Origin: Echiichthys vipera
Lineage: Eukaryota; Chordata; Actinopteri; Perciformes; Trachinidae
Length of the DNA stretch: 64,000 nucleotides
NCBI GenBank assembly: GCA_963691815.1
Contig: OY829661.1
Span: 16,368,849 to 16,432,848, forward strand
Direction of reading: 5' to 3'
This document shows positions 34,359 through 47,003 of the stretch, piece after piece; the stretch's first letter is position 1; each line of letters begins with the position of its first letter. The position numbers and the translations under genes were made by a program. The notes beneath the pieces are model-generated. The model was not told the origin of the DNA, did no database searches, and saw only the letters and a program-made list of their open reading frames with translations.

Positions 34359-37300
34359 GTAAGTAGACACGCGGCTGGATAAGTTACCGCGGCGAATCAC
34401 ATGTTAGCTACACGATAGCAGCTAACGTTATTGTAGCCTAGCTCCCACAGCTGGGCCACGTATTGCACTTTATATTTGTGGCCCACTAGATTCTTGACAG
34501 GTTAAAGTGTGTATTAAAAGTTGCTTTACGTGCTATTTCAACTTTTAAATGTCTTATTATCCAGAAGTTAAATGACGTTGTTATCATAACGTTCGGTCAG
34601 TAGCCTAGATACGGTTATCAGTTAATGCTAACACCAGATTATTTTTTTTCAAATTAGAAATCTTTATTTTTAGATTACCACAGTAGACCCAAGTATGCAA
34701 ATGATACACATCAGAAATATAGCTAAACAATTTATATAATAAGCAGCACAATACTGAACGATTGTAAAGTCAAATCAGGTCGGAAATAATCATAAATCTT
34801 TAATTATGATCATTAAAAAAACTGTAAAAGATATCAAGTTGAATCGTTTCTTAATAATTCAACGTCTTGAGACAGGTTTTAAGTTTGAATGAAGTATCTG
34901 GGTGAAAGATACTGTTTCGAATAACAATATTCAAGAATGCTTAAACAACTTTAACGTTTGTGACATGTGAATAAATGTGACTACAAGGTTTGAATATAGC
35001 AGAATATGACTTGAAAACAAAACCACAATGCTGTCTTATGGTTGTTGTTTAAAACGTTTTGTAAGAAGTCCTGAATAAAATACTTTTTAAAAAATGGAAG
35101 TGCAGTGTAAGGGCTGTGCCAAAGATAGAGCTGATAAAGTTTGACTAGATTGTTTTTAAGTACTTCAGCAGAGATGGTACAATAAGAAACATGAACGTAG
35201 CCTAACTGATGCTGCAGGGTTAGCAATAAGCCCTCACAAGTGTTCAGAAGTCAACGGTCCAACAACAGCCTTATTAATAAACATATGTCAATGGTTAAGT
35301 CAGGGTCATCGTTATCTTATATCCTACCAGCCAGTTACTTTAAAGGTTAGGAACACTATTTTGCAATTCTGTCTTAAACAATCAGGGGCCCATTTGAACA
35401 CTAAAGCTGTTTTTGCATGTTGTAATCAGTCCTCCTGTTCATGGCAATTACAAAGTGTCTACCTAATGCACTTCCAATGTAAGTGTCGGGCGACCAAATC
35501 TACAATCTCCCTTTCTGCACAAAATGTCTTTTAAAGTTTATCTATAGCTTATTACAAGCTATTGTTTTTCTCTAGTTGTGTAATGTTTGGTTCTACGTGG
35601 CTGTAAACAGTAAAAACCGCCAGCCTGTGAATATTCTCATTTGTCCAGGTCATTGTTGTCCCCAAAGCAATTTGAGTCAAAAGTAACTGGACTTGGTTAT
35701 TTGTCTAGGAAAACCTAGAAAACATAAATAACACTAATAACCAAGTCCAGCTGCTTTTGACTGAAATTGCCTTGGGGAGTAAAAACTGTCTTAACATACT
35801 GCTCCTCAGTGGTTACTACAAAACTGTCCTGTAAAGAACAAGTATACGCCCTCATGCTGGTGTAACTGTTAATTGTAGATGGCCAGGACGCAGAGGAACA
35901 AGGCCACAGCTCACCACTTGGGTCTGCTCAAAGCCCGTCTTGCCAAACTGAGGAGGGAACTCATCACACCGAAAGGAGGCACTGGTGGTGCAACGGGAGA
36001 AGGTAAGATTATGATTAGTACAGTTTTTACTTTTATTTAGGTTTACTTACAAACATGCCTTTAAGTCTTTCCTGTCACCCAAAGCATTGTCGTGGATATT
36101 TAATTAAGTCATGTTTCTGATTCTTGTTTGTCTTTTAGGTTTTGATGTTGCAAAAACCGGTGACGCTCGTATTGGATTTGTGGGTTTCCCCTCAGTGGGG
36201 AAGTCAACACTGCTGAGTAATCTTGCAGGTGTATACTCTGAGGTTGCCGCTTACGAGTTCACCACTCTAACGACAGTACCTGGAGTCATTCGCTACAAAG
36301 GGGCCAAAATTCAGGTACAACCTTCTATAGTTTGTTCAGTAACTGTGTAAGTGTTTTCGGGGAAGTAAGTTTCCAGCGGTGTGCTAATTTTACCATGATT
36401 TGTCTTATCTTTAAGCTCCTGGATCTCCCAGGTATCATTGAAGGGGCCAAGGATGGCAAGGGCAGAGGCAGACAGGTCATTGCAGGTAAAAATGTAATCA
36501 GTGAGGTTTCTGCTAAGAAAGATTTTTCATTGACAAAATCAAATTATAAAATAAGGGGTGACGTACATGTAGCTCTTTCTCTATTGATTGTGTGCATTGT
36601 TTAGACATTACTGTGTGCTGTTATTTGCTTCTAATGGCCACAAATAGGCAAAGGGACACTTCATAAAGAGTGGAAGGGGATGTTTTGAGGCCATTATTTA
36701 AATATATTTTATTTCTTACCACTACCCTGGCACAAGCTTGCTTAAACAATGTTTTGATATTATATTGGCTTACATTTTGTGTAGCAGGGAAAAGTAAAAC
36801 CTCACCTGTGTTGTTTTTATTAATAAATGGTTGCAGATACGTACTGTAAGCGATGTGATTCCTTCATCCACGCTCTTACCAATGTCTGCATCTCCTTCCT
36901 CCTGTTTTAGTGGCTCGAACTTGCAACCTAATCCTGATAGTGCTCGATGTGTTGAAGCCCCTTGGTCATAAGAAGCTAATAGAACATGAGCTGGAGGGCT
37001 TTGGCATCCGACTTAACAAGCAGCCACCCAACATTGGCTTCAAGAGGAAGGACAAAGGAGGCATCAACTTCACAGCTACGGTATGACTCACATAGAATTT
37101 AAATACAGCAATGCAAACGTCTCCCAAATCTTTGAGTGGGAATAGAAGAAATAAATAATGTAATGCTCATAAGACTTTTAAGTGTGTTATGCGTTTGACA
37201 GTGTTATAAAGGCCGGTTGTCCTTCAAGCAAATGAAGAACTGGAAAAGTGACAATATCACGTCGAGAACCATCCCTCTATAAATTGACTAATAGTGCCAT

Positions 37301-40300
37301 TATTCTGGCGTGCAGGGTTTTGGTTGTCAGGAACATCTGTAGTCCATTGTCGGATAGTTTGCATGATGGGCAATTTTCTGGCATCTCATTAGCTTAAACA
37401 AACTTAAGAATCCTTTTTTAATATTGTGTGCGTGTGTGGGATATTTCAAGGTTTGAAATGATCTGCAGAATGAAGTGCAGACAAGACATTTTACATGAGG
37501 TGTATCACCTTGGTAACAAACACTGAAACACTTTTCAATGCCACCCTCTGGTGGACATGTAAAAGATTACACCTAGTTGCTTCTGAAAATGTATTCTTCC
37601 GTCTTGCAAAATCTCTGCATTAATTTTATTTTTTGTAAATACCATAATTACCACCAGCTCTTTATCATTTTATAGTATTTTGTTTTTCATTGTCTCCCTG
37701 TCTGGTGTTGATTGACATTGTGCCTGTCTTCCCCTCTCTATTTTTAGTGTGCACAAACTGAGCTAGATGGTGATACTGTTAAGAGTATCCTGGCAGAGTA
37801 CAAGATCCACAATGCCGACATCACTCTGCGCAGTGACTCCACAGCTGATGACCTCATTGATGTGGTGGAGGGAAATCGGTAAGCTGCTGAAGTGCCACAG
37901 TGGGCCCTCCTTAGTCATTCCCAGTGGGTGTGGCCTGTTGGAAAATGAAATCCCATTCCAGTTCCCCCAACATCAGTGCAGATACATTTGAAAATACTAT
38001 TTATAGGTTCCAAACACACTTGCATTTTCATACATTTTTATGTATAAAGTGTAGTTAAGCAATTCCATCTCTTACTTAAAAACCTATGAGATTACCACTC
38101 CTCAATGTAATTACAAATGCAAACTCAGCAAATGCGTTTAACTCAAGAATATGGATAATGCGGGGTGGGGCATGTGTAGCGGGTCTAACTGCTTTCACCA
38201 TTTTATGCAAGACACCAGACATGGCAACAGCATAACCTCCCTGCAGTGGTAATGAAACAAAGCATTCACAGGGTCTCTGCTGCGTAAATGCTTGCTGTGC
38301 ATTCGCAGGGAAAAGACTGGAACAAAAGGGGAAAGCATAATGGACACTAACATTGCAGTGGGGGGGGGGAATAAAACTCTTTTAAAAGAAATATGTAACC
38401 AAAATAATTCTGTAAAATATTACAACAAAAAGAAACAGCCACGCATTACCCCATGTCTCTGCAGTTGTATAGAAACAGACCACTCACTGGGTCTCTTTTG
38501 CATAAAGGCTCCCTGGGTCTAACACCATGAACAGAGTCATTAAATGTGCCACACCAACCAACATTGTCTCAGCAGTACAGAAATGTGTCTTTGCTGGTTG
38601 CTGCAGCACTTTCACAGAGAGCAGCCTCTTACAGTCTCTTGTCAACAGGGTCTACATCCCATGCATTTATGTGCTCAACAAAATCGATCAGATCTCCATT
38701 GAGGAGCTCGACATCATCTATAAGGTGCCCCACTGTGTGCCCATCTCAGCCCATCACCGCTGGAACTTCGATGACCTGCTGGAGAGGATGTGGGACTACC
38801 TCAGGCTCGTGCGCATGTAAGAGATGTTTATACAGTCACCAGTAGGGGGTGTGTATGAAGGTGAAAGAGTTGGGCATGTAAATGGCGCAGAATGAGAAAT
38901 CTGTTGGATGTGAAATTGAATGCGTGTGGCTTTAGACCGGAAGATTTGACTGATCTCATGTGTTCCTTTGCAGCTACACTAAACCCAAAGGCCAACTCCC
39001 TGATTACACCTCTCCTGTTGTACTCCCTGATGGACGGACTGCTGTCGAGGATTTCTGCTTAAAGATTCACAAAAACCTCCTCAAAGAGCTTAAATAGTGA
39101 GTACCATAGATTTGCCTTTATTATTTCACTTTTAAAGGGGACTTTCTTGTCTTAACACACAGATTTGATCATGTGTGCAATCTTGCACGCCTCCTACAGA
39201 AGCTTTTTCCCCCCACTCATTTTCTTCATGTCATATGGATGGGACAGGCAGTTTTTTTTTCTTTCTTTTTTTAGCATAATCGGGTTAAATCTCCATAATA
39301 CACTTTCAGATTATTGTAATTCAAGTGTAGTGAAGACTGAAAGAAAGTGAGACCCCTGCACCTCCTCAGTGGCTCTGTTTTCAGGTTTTGGATGTGATGG
39401 GTCGTTTCAGAGAAAAAGCGTCCCTCTTAGCTGTTGTACAAATGCCGATACACATGTGCATTACTTAGGATAGGGAAAGCCTGATTCGATGGTGGACAAT
39501 CCTGCAGAAAAGGTTGCTATTCCAAGATTGGCAACAACTGCCTACACTGGGGAAAAAAATGGAGGACATGTTTCATAAGAGTCTAAAGAGTCTGACAATC
39601 CACCCAGTAAAACAAATGTCAATATTGGCGTCTTTTAGACATGGAGAGAAAATGTCGCTAATAGTTTAGCCTTCTGCTAGCTGTAGCCAAAGGCTCATGG
39701 CCATGGTTAACAGAATGGTAATTTATTAGCAACATACATATTGGCACGTTTTATTCTGCTGCTATCATGCTCGCTAGAGCCTCAAATCACAGTATGACCT
39801 CTCAAAGGGCCACAAGCTTGCAAAGAAGAGAAAAAAAATTGCCACTCTATGACTACGTCGGTATCACAATCATGAGGGATGATCGAGAGAAAAAAATGAC
39901 CACTGTCGGCTTCTGTATGAAGCATGTGTATATGCTCATGCTCGTCTGATGGGAGGGGCTTAGGATAGAGTGAGAAGAGGCTGTATTTTCAAATTCTAGC
40001 ATTTTTTTCTTTTTGCCTTTTTTCAGAAATCTTTTTACTCCAGCTTTAACCCAAACAAGTGAAATTCAGTACATCAGAATTGTACAAAAAAAATGTATAC
40101 AGGGCGAGTATCATTTAGATTCATAACAATAATGTATTTTTGTCTGCTTTAGTCCACACTCTTAAGGCTAAAACAGAAACAAAAAACCTTACGGCATCAG
40201 GGTTTACCCTATACCAGAATTACAAGTGGTCATTAAATGGTTTAAAATATCACAGTCGCTTTGATCACAGCCATTGTCCTCTTCACAGCGAGGTACGTAT

Positions 40301-40785
40301 TCATTTAAGGATTAGGATTTTAGATGGTGTGTTGCACCACCATTTCCAAATGGAAGAGCCAAGATCATCCATCAGGCGATATGTTAGTGCTGCTGAGCAT
40401 TGCCCATCCTCCCGGGAATTAAGGGTCAAACTGACACGCAATCAGAAAGCCTTTGTAACTAAAATGTGTCATTGTACCCTGTAGGTTATTTCATAGTGCA
40501 GAACCTTTGTTGCTGTAGCAAAGAAAGAATCACTATCTTTATCAATTATTTCCAGGATTTCATTTGGTGTGGATTACTGTGTGATGAGCCCTTCCATTTT
40601 TTTGGTGGTTCTATAAGATGGTGTAAAATTAAACATGCATCCTATTTTCTGCGTTAAAGGAATCCTTTCAATATTTTTCTTTCAGCGCACTTGTGTGGGG
40701 AGCATCTGTGAAACACAACCCTCAGAAGGTGGGCAAGGACCACGTTATGAACGATGAAGATGTTATCCAGCTGGTGAAAAAGTAA
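34320..40785 (+). CDS. drg1: drg1: developmentally regulated GTP-binding protein 1 (9 exons)
   Basis: Cytosolic, ribosome-associated GTPase of the OBG/DRG family; known partner is ZC3H15 (DFRP1). The spliced frame is 1101 nt, 366 residues, one fewer than human DRG1 (367). An N-terminal helical region with [15 protein letters not shown] is followed by the G domain: P-loop GFPSVGKS at 70-77, DLPG at 116-119, NKID at 247-250, SAH at 270-272. The DRG-specific insertion lies within it, and a C-terminal TGS domain (about 290-366) ends [13 protein letters not shown]1 rather than DRG2 is shown by [17 protein letters not shown], the '[18 protein letters not shown]' stretch and the [17 protein letters not shown] ending. 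All eight introns keep frame, with no damage. Convergent with stard7. Confidence 0.97.
35339..35575. mobile_element. Partial MITE family B copy in drg1 intron 1
   Basis: It starts 'tttaaaggttaggaacac' and shares 'ccaatgtaagtg' and the following 'cttctgcacaaaatg' region with the full copy at 29.9 kb ('aaatgtaagtgataagggacaaaatccacagtcc'). No right-hand terminal repeat is visible. Confidence 0.5.
35659..35778. repeat. Inverted repeat, about 44-bp arms
   Basis: The left arm (35659-35702, containing CAAAAGTAACTGGACTTGG) and right arm (35735-35778, containing CCAAGTCCAGCTGCTTTTG) are imperfect reverse complements with a 32-base spacer that itself contains the small palindrome CTAGGAAAACCTAG. Similar arms recur in other fish genomes as I remember them, so a dispersed foldback repeat is likely. 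Confidence 0.8.
35879..36002 (+). CDS. drg1: drg1 exon 2
   Basis: 41 codons plus 1 base, [20 protein letters not shown].. to GATGE(G); acceptor TTGTAG|ATG, donor AAG|GTAAGA. Confidence 0.96.
36139..36314 (+). CDS. drg1: drg1 exon 3 (P-loop)
   Basis: 58 codons after the split Gly55, [20 protein letters not shown].. to YKGAKIQ; acceptor TTTTAG|GTT, donor CAG|GTACAA. Confidence 0.96.
36416..36485 (+). CDS. drg1: drg1 exon 4 (DxPG switch)
   Basis: 23 codons plus 1 base, [20 protein letters not shown].. VIA(V); acceptor TTTAAG|CTC (weak AAG), donor GCAG|GTAAAA. Confidence 0.94.
36911..37080 (+). CDS. drg1: drg1 exon 5
   Basis: Completes Val137, then 56 codons, [20 protein letters not shown].. 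to GGINFTAT; acceptor TTTTAG|TGG, donor ACG|GTATGA. Confidence 0.96.
37748..37878 (+). CDS. drg1: drg1 exon 6
   Basis: 43 codons plus 2 bases, [20 protein letters not shown].. to VVEGN(R); acceptor TTTTTAG|TGT, donor TCG|GTAAGC. Confidence 0.96.
38649..38816 (+). CDS. drg1: drg1 exon 7 (NKID and SAH)
   Basis: Completes Arg237, then 55 codons, [20 protein letters not shown].. to YLRLVR(I); acceptor CAACAG|GGT, donor GCAT|GTAAGA. Confidence 0.96.
38974..39096 (+). CDS. drg1: drg1 exon 8
   Basis: Completes Ile293, then 40 codons, [20 protein letters not shown].. to LLKELK(Y): start of the TGS domain. Acceptor TTGCAG|CTA, donor AATA|GTGAGT. Confidence 0.96.
39132..40049. mobile_element. Possible TTAA-flanked MITE in drg1 intron 8
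   Basis: TTAAAGGGGACTTTCTTG at the left faces TTTTACTCCAGCTTTAA at the right; the ends are only partly complementary, but both have TTAA and the interior is non-coding. 918 bp. Weaker than families A to C. Confidence 0.4.
40686..40785 (+). CDS. drg1: drg1 exon 9 (last)
   Basis: Completes Tyr334, then 32 codons and stop [23 protein letters not shown].. to DVIQLVKK. Acceptor CTTTCAG|CGC. Confidence 0.96.
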
Positions 40786-41029
40786 AAAAAAGGTGTCTTC
40801 GCCCACTGCATGGCTCTGTGTATCACAAAGTGTTCTGTACAGTTGCTCAGTAAATCACCAAACATATCCATCAGAGCATCTGTGTCATGCGGTTCTCATT
40901 TTTTTTGCTGTAATTTAAAAACAAAATGACTGATGAGTGTAAGTGTCACATATAAAACAACCCACAGTACTTAACACCATGAATAGTTCATATTGAATAT
41001 TGGTTAAGACTTGCATTAAAAATCTGTTC

Positions 41030-41035
41030 AATAAA
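41030..41035 (+). terminator. drg1: drg1 polyadenylation signal
   Basis: AATAAA about 245 bases after the stop codon, followed by a T/GT-rich tract ('cttgttgccttgtttctttt') as expected downstream of a cleavage site. Confidence 0.7.
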
Positions 41036-44000
41036 AAATCAGTAAGAAATCTTGTTGCCTTGTTTCTTTTTATTCAGTTTTTAAAATTCAAACACGTAGC
41101 ATAGATCTTCTCCAGAACACCAAGCTTTATGCAACGTTTTTGGCTATATTGCCTTCCTCTGGGTGGTCCGATGTTAACATGTTTCAAGTGTATCCAGGCA
41201 CAATTTTTTCTTTTCTCTGTTTAAATCCAGATGATATAATGTGCTACATGTGATCTGCCACAGAAATGTTGCATCATTGTCCTCCCTCACCTCAACATGG
41301 TCTCCTTCAGAAACACACCAGCACTAAGCAACAGCGTTACCATTTCAGTCTGGCTCACAAGAAAAAAAGTCATTTTGAAAGCCCTGTCCAGCTAAGTGAT
41401 TTATGTGACGTTGATGATGAAGGCAGTTATTCAGCCTGGTGGTCCACCCTCTTTTCTCTGGTAGGGACAGCCACTCAGGTTAATCAGTTCATTCACTCAG
41501 ATGCAGTCTTGGGACAACATATGCCAGCTGTTCACAACTAACAAGACTCCACAGAGCAAAAATAAAGAGCATTTCATCAGAGCTTGGAGCACTTCTGGAA
41601 GCTTGCATTATCTGATGTCGATATATTGAGACCTGCATGAAGTGTAGCGGCCATTTTGTGTCTGAGCACCTCTTACTTGCCAGTGTTTCAGCGGCTGGCG
41701 CCAGAGCATACACAAGTTCAGTATGTAGACTCTGAAATGGTATAGTCGGGTGGAAATTTGAAGAATAAAAACTACACTTTTATTGAACTAAAATATATAT
41801 TCAGTTCAGCTTAGCTTTCCCAGAGCTGTATGAGTGTTTTTCATAGCATTTAATATGTAAAGATGTGGTACTGGACTTCATAAAACCTTACATTCAATCT
41901 TATATTACACAAAATACACCCAGCCGGAAAAGTTAGGCTTGTAAAGAACAAAATATCCAATATACATAACAGTAACTTTAACATTGTCTGCATTGATCAG
42001 AATTATATAAAATAATACAATGTACAACAGCAAATTTTAATTATCTCAATATTTGATAACCTATTTAATAAATCCACTGCGTTGGAGAAAAACTGCTTTG
42101 CAAGACTAGAATTTTTTCCCGCTCCTTTATAAAGGAAGCCATTTAATGATCAGAAGGGCTATTAATATTGTCCATTAACTACTGGTTACACTGTCTCATT
42201 CTGAACAATGTTGGTTTTGGTGTTTAACAAGGGTTTAGATATGCAACAGGATTCAGGTTCATGGGTATATAAAAAGCCAGCAACACGCTCACAACACTTG
42301 CTCCAACAATATAATGATCATGGGGGATACTATTGAGTGTATTTGTTGTTATAGACAACAGTTCTTACTGGGAGAATAAGCCACTTTTGTAGGAAAAGCT
42401 GCAGTGGTTGAGGATATTGCACGCCTGTCCCGCAGCAGCAGGATCAACCCCCCTCAGACACCACCTCTTCCCCACCCTCTTTTACCCTGTAAATTATAGC
42501 AGCACTTTAGCTAATGAAAGAGTTGAAGACCGGGCACTAATAAAAGCCATTAAGTGAATAAAGCACTTCCCCTCTAACAAAATTAAAGAATCTACCCATT
42601 TGGAGAGGGAGGACTCTGTATTAATATTTATGAAATGCGGAACCGGCGGCCCCCCCAAACTCCCCAACCCACGGCCAATCCCAGCCTGACCAAGTCCTCC
42701 TTGCCAGTGCACCTATCCCAAGAGAACATCACCAACCCCTCCTAGCTTGAAGGAGGGGCAGGAGATGGGGACTTGAAGGGTGCTGAGGACGCAGTCAGGA
42801 CAGTCTGTCTCCAGTTGAGCAAGCTGGAAGACCCCAAGACTCAGCTCCCAGTCGCCTTCATCGCCCCTCAGACGGCTGCACCTAACAGCGGCTTTGGGAC
42901 CAGAGGAAGGAAAGGTGGGTTTCTTGGGAAGAACACATGTAGAGAAGTGAGTTACCAACAACAGCAGCTGGAGGTTGTCAGTAAAATACAGAGTAAGTTA
43001 TGGTTAAATGTTATATTTGTAGTGTTGTATTGATAGTTTGTTGGGTTGTGACTCTTAGTCTGAAGAATATTCAATGTCATTTCTTTGCTTTGAATCAAAT
43101 ACTTTTTAAGGTAAATGATCAAGAACATTTAATTAATTAACATTCTTCAAACAAATTTAGAATTAGACTCTGAGGTGCACAAGTTTGAAGTCTATCTCCA
43201 GAAAAACAGTGATTGTGGTGCTCCACGTCAATTTTTGAAGAAGGAAAAGCCACCAGAAACAAGGTAAGCATGCATACTTATGTGTCATAATCACCCATGC
43301 ATAAAAACCATCACGCCATCCCATCAGCCTCACCGCATCCCTTTGAAACATCCTCATTATTCTGAAAAACAGAAGTCTGTTTCACCGCCATCTCCCACCA
43401 TTTTCACCCAAAGTGCTCCCATTTTCGTGCCATTTGGTCAACTACAAATGCAAGGGTTTCTCTCTGGTGCATCAATATGCATTGTGGTGTAATTTCATCA
43501 CGCAAAGTGGTTCAGTTGCTAGAGCTCTAAGTTGATTATCGCACCATGCCTTCTCATTTTAGTAAGATGTCCCAGGGGGGAGCTGAAAGAGACACATGAG
43601 ACGGTAACAAGATTGTCAAGCCTTTTGGAGAAACAGATGTTTTATCTTGATGGGATCATAACTCTTGACATTGCTCTCAGTGACCGTTAACATAGTTAGG
43701 ACTAAATTGCCAGAAGAGGTTGTGTCTATGCTCTAAGAGAACAGGAAATGTCCCCAGGTGGACAACAGCAATATAGCAATAACTTGAGTCCATTGGTATC
43801 TCTAGCCACAAAGACTCATATTTTAGTTAATTACGTGTAAAATGTCAGAGACTGGACTCTATGATGCTGCGGTTCTTAACAAAATCCCTGGCAAATTACC
43901 CAAACTCTGTTTCCATTGATCAGTTGGAGAACACCCAACAGACTGATGGGAACTTAATTTGATTAAGCCAACAGTTCTCAGGCCTGCTGTAAATCTTTTC

Positions 44001-45794
44001 TTGAAAAAGTCTAATATTTGAATCTTTGTATCATGAAATAGAGAGTTTAGTAGTAGACATTTTTTCCAGTCATGTTTGGTAGAGTTGGGCGTGAAGAGCG
44101 GGAGGGTGGGGTTTGTCGCAGTTTGTGCGCAGGAAGGGTGTAGCCCTTTTTTTACCGCAGTGAGTGTGACCTATGACTAATCGTTTCTTTTTATTATTAT
44201 TATAATTCTGCAGATGTTCTTAAAAGTAACAATGTTACATTTCTTTTCTGATAATTGTGTGAACCAATGATGCCATTTCTCTTTTTTTAACCCGACTCAC
44301 CTCACTCACACCTTTGGACTTTCTCGACTCTTGGACTGCAGATACAAATCAATCCGTTGGATCGTCCTCTTTCTGCAAGAAAATACTATAAAAAAAAGAA
44401 CACTATGATGATGTGTTTCTTTAAAGGGTTTTTATACTTCATGAGTATGGTTGACAAAAGCAAGAAGATATATGAGGGTTTACTGATTTTCTCTCATTTA
44501 CTTCCAGTTACTTTTACACTAAATGACAAGGGTTCCAGTTCTTCGGATGCCTTAAGCTAAAATCCCCAGTGATCTGTTTTATTTTCTTTGCCCAGGACCC
44601 CATTGTGCTTGATCTAACCATGCAGTGCATCTTCTGTCCATGGTTGTGCCAAGCACCTTGGAGGCTTGTGAGCACTATCGGCCTCCTCACAGATTTTCAT
44701 TTTCAAGTCGGTAATGTACTCGTGCATTTTTAGAATTTAGAAAAATGAACGAGATGAACTTTAAAATACTTTGACCATTAAATACTGTCTAAACATCCTG
44801 TGTGTTTTACTGGCTTTTTTTATATTGAATGAAGGGCTTTTTTAGAAAGAGACAGAGTGGGACTCAGGGTTTTATAATGTTCTTGTCGATGATGGTTGGT
44901 GTCAATATGGCAGATTTGTGTAAACGATCAATTACTGTAAGTCCTCTGTGGTTTTTAACGATGGCTAATTATTTCAGACAGTGGAGGTCATATATTAAAA
45001 CAATGTGCACTCTGTCAACTGCAGACACATCACCGATCTGTAAATCAAACCCTGAGACATACAAGCCTGTGTGTTTTAGACAGGGAGTGTATGTTCTCTA
45101 ATGATGATAAAATGTTTCTATGCAGTGCTCAGGTACTTACTCTTCAGTCTATGTTGTCCCATAAGTCAAATCACAACTAGTGCATTTCACCAATAAATTT
45201 GAAAGGATTAAATCAGACTCGTCCCTTCTTTGTGACTCTTATTTGAATGAATTCAGCCTGCACTAATACTTCATGTGATGCAGGCATTAGACGATAACAT
45301 ACACTGTGAAATGTTTATGTAAGACTTTGAATGACCATTACAGCAATAAAATACATCAAGAGCCTTGTCTTGTCTTGTTGCACTGAGTCAATGCCCTCTA
45401 TCCTGGAGACATATTTATTCATGAATTTGTCACATCCAACATATTTCCAGAAAAATGCACCCTCCTTTGTTCGGGAAGTTTAATTTTGGCCATAGTGTGT
45501 GCCAGTTAAAATGATAGAGTGTCATTGTTGGCTTAATTTTATAGGATTGGACTCTCACTGCGCACGAGATGATTTAATTTCTAAATTGTAGCTGCTGTCT
45601 TGAACGCAATTATTATATTTATCATTTCAAACACAATTTATCAAATGCATTTATTTAAAAAAAGACATCAATAGCCTTTTTGACAGCAGACAATTTACTT
45701 CTAGAAGGAAAAGCACAAGTCTAACTAATAACATTAACAATGGCTGTGATCTGTTCAAGTGTCCAAATAAATTGTGACATTGTGAGCCAGCGTG
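41036..45794. other. drg1-stard7 intergenic interval
   Basis: No supported exon or RNA gene. The notable part is 42484-42915 (listed separately). 43.5-45.8 kb is AT-rich and unremarkable. Confidence 0.5.
42484..42915. other. Conserved-looking block: AT-rich homeobox-like sites next to a GC-rich open frame
   Basis: 42490-42620 carries closely spaced TAAT/ATTA cores ('cactttagctaatgaaag', 'cactaataaaagccatta', 'aaaattaaagaatctac') in non-repetitive sequence, the texture of vertebrate non-coding enhancers. 42630-42915 switches to GC-rich sequence with a frame open from about 42743, containing QLSKLEDPKTQLPVAF and ending near a donor-like AAG|GTGGGT at 42914. I recognise no protein. It may be an enhancer, an orphan exon or chance. 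Confidence 0.35.
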
Positions 45795-46090
45795 TCAATT
45801 CAATTCAATTCAATTCAATTTTATTTATAGTGCCAAATCATAACAAAAGTTATCTCAGGACACTTTACAAACTAGGTAAAGACCACACTCTATGACTTAT
45901 TCATGATTTACAAAGACCCAACAATTCCCCCGTAGAGTACGGTGGCAACGAAAACCTTCACTATAACAGGCAGGAACGTCAGACAGACCCAGCTCTGTGG
46001 AGGACGGACATCTGTCTTAACCGGTTGGGGAGTAAAGAAAAGGAGAGAGAAAGAGACAAAAGACGGACAGATGGACAGGATCCTCAAACT
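45795..46090 (-). mobile_element. Common teleost dispersed repeat with TTCAA tail
   Basis: A TTCAA run (45795-45820) followed by 'ttttatttatagtgccaaatc', 'tctcaggacactttacaaac', 'acccaacaattcccc' and 'aaccggttggggagtaaagaa' follows the order of a very common fish repeat whose usual form has 'tttatatagcgccaaatcacaac' and 'ctcaaggcgctttata'. The minus-strand reading puts the simple tail at its 3' end, as in a non-LTR element. Confidence 0.8.
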
Positions 46091-46997
46091 GAAGCGGATT
46101 AATGGAAATCAGCCATCATTCATTTTATTATTTGGTTTATTTTGCATTATTTGTGCTTTTCTTACTGTCACATGTCAGAATATCTTTCATTTTTTTAAAA
46201 AGCCTACTGAAGAGGGATCGTAAAATGAAAATCAAAAAGACTAGCAATTAGAACAAGGCACACTACAACAGCAAGCCTCTCAAAACAAAACAAAACACAG
46301 GCAGGGTTTTATGGGCAAAAAAAAACATAATTTAAATGAAAAAATACATATACTTTACAATTAAGCTAACAACCAACACCATATCTCTAATCCATTCTAA
46401 GAAAGTTTAGAGTAGTGCATATGGTTGATTTTTGAGTGTGCTGTTGATGGACATAATTCTCCCATAATGCAATGCACCAAGAAAATGGAGAACCTATTCA
46501 CAACTTTACTGTAAAACTATACTGTGATGATATGTGCATGCTGGAGTAGGTAGTGTGGATTTAGGACACAGCTACCGTATTTTTGCCAGTGGAGTCCCTG
46601 CTAGATTTAACTCGACTAACTTTTGGTCCACCTTCTAGTATAAGTTCAGCTCGACTAAGCTGGAACTAAAAAAGGACCAGGTATTATCAGCAACTTTGTG
46701 CTGGCAGAAAAATTAAAAACGAGCGAGTAGGGTTGAGCAGAGTCATACTATGCAGCGGAAACACGACATTAGTCTGGTTCCAAGCTCATCAGTTGTGCAG
46801 ACAGTGCTGTCAGACAGCGTCACTGACCTTACGCCCAGACAGCCTACAGGGTTTACAGATTATCCCATTAGACTGGACTACATTGGCTGCTTTACAACAA
46901 AACCTTTCTAAATCCCCTTTTCTGTAACCAAGACAAGGTCGGAGCCAAGTATGCTTTGCAATGAACTGCATAACACAGTAAGATATACGTGAAGATG
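46091..46997. other. Intergenic, nothing recognised
   Basis: AT-rich with A-runs; no exon seen. Confidence 0.4.
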
Positions 46998-47003
46998 TTT
47001 ATT
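46998..47003 (-). terminator. stard7: Candidate polyadenylation signal of stard7
   Basis: TTTATT on the plus strand is AATAAA on the minus strand. Other candidates lie near 47520 and 47924, so the true 3' end is uncertain. Confidence 0.35.

Noticed and set aside
38292..38600. Possible extra drg1 exon in intron 6
   Set aside because: ORFs there do not match DRG1, and exons 6 and 7 join perfectly without them.
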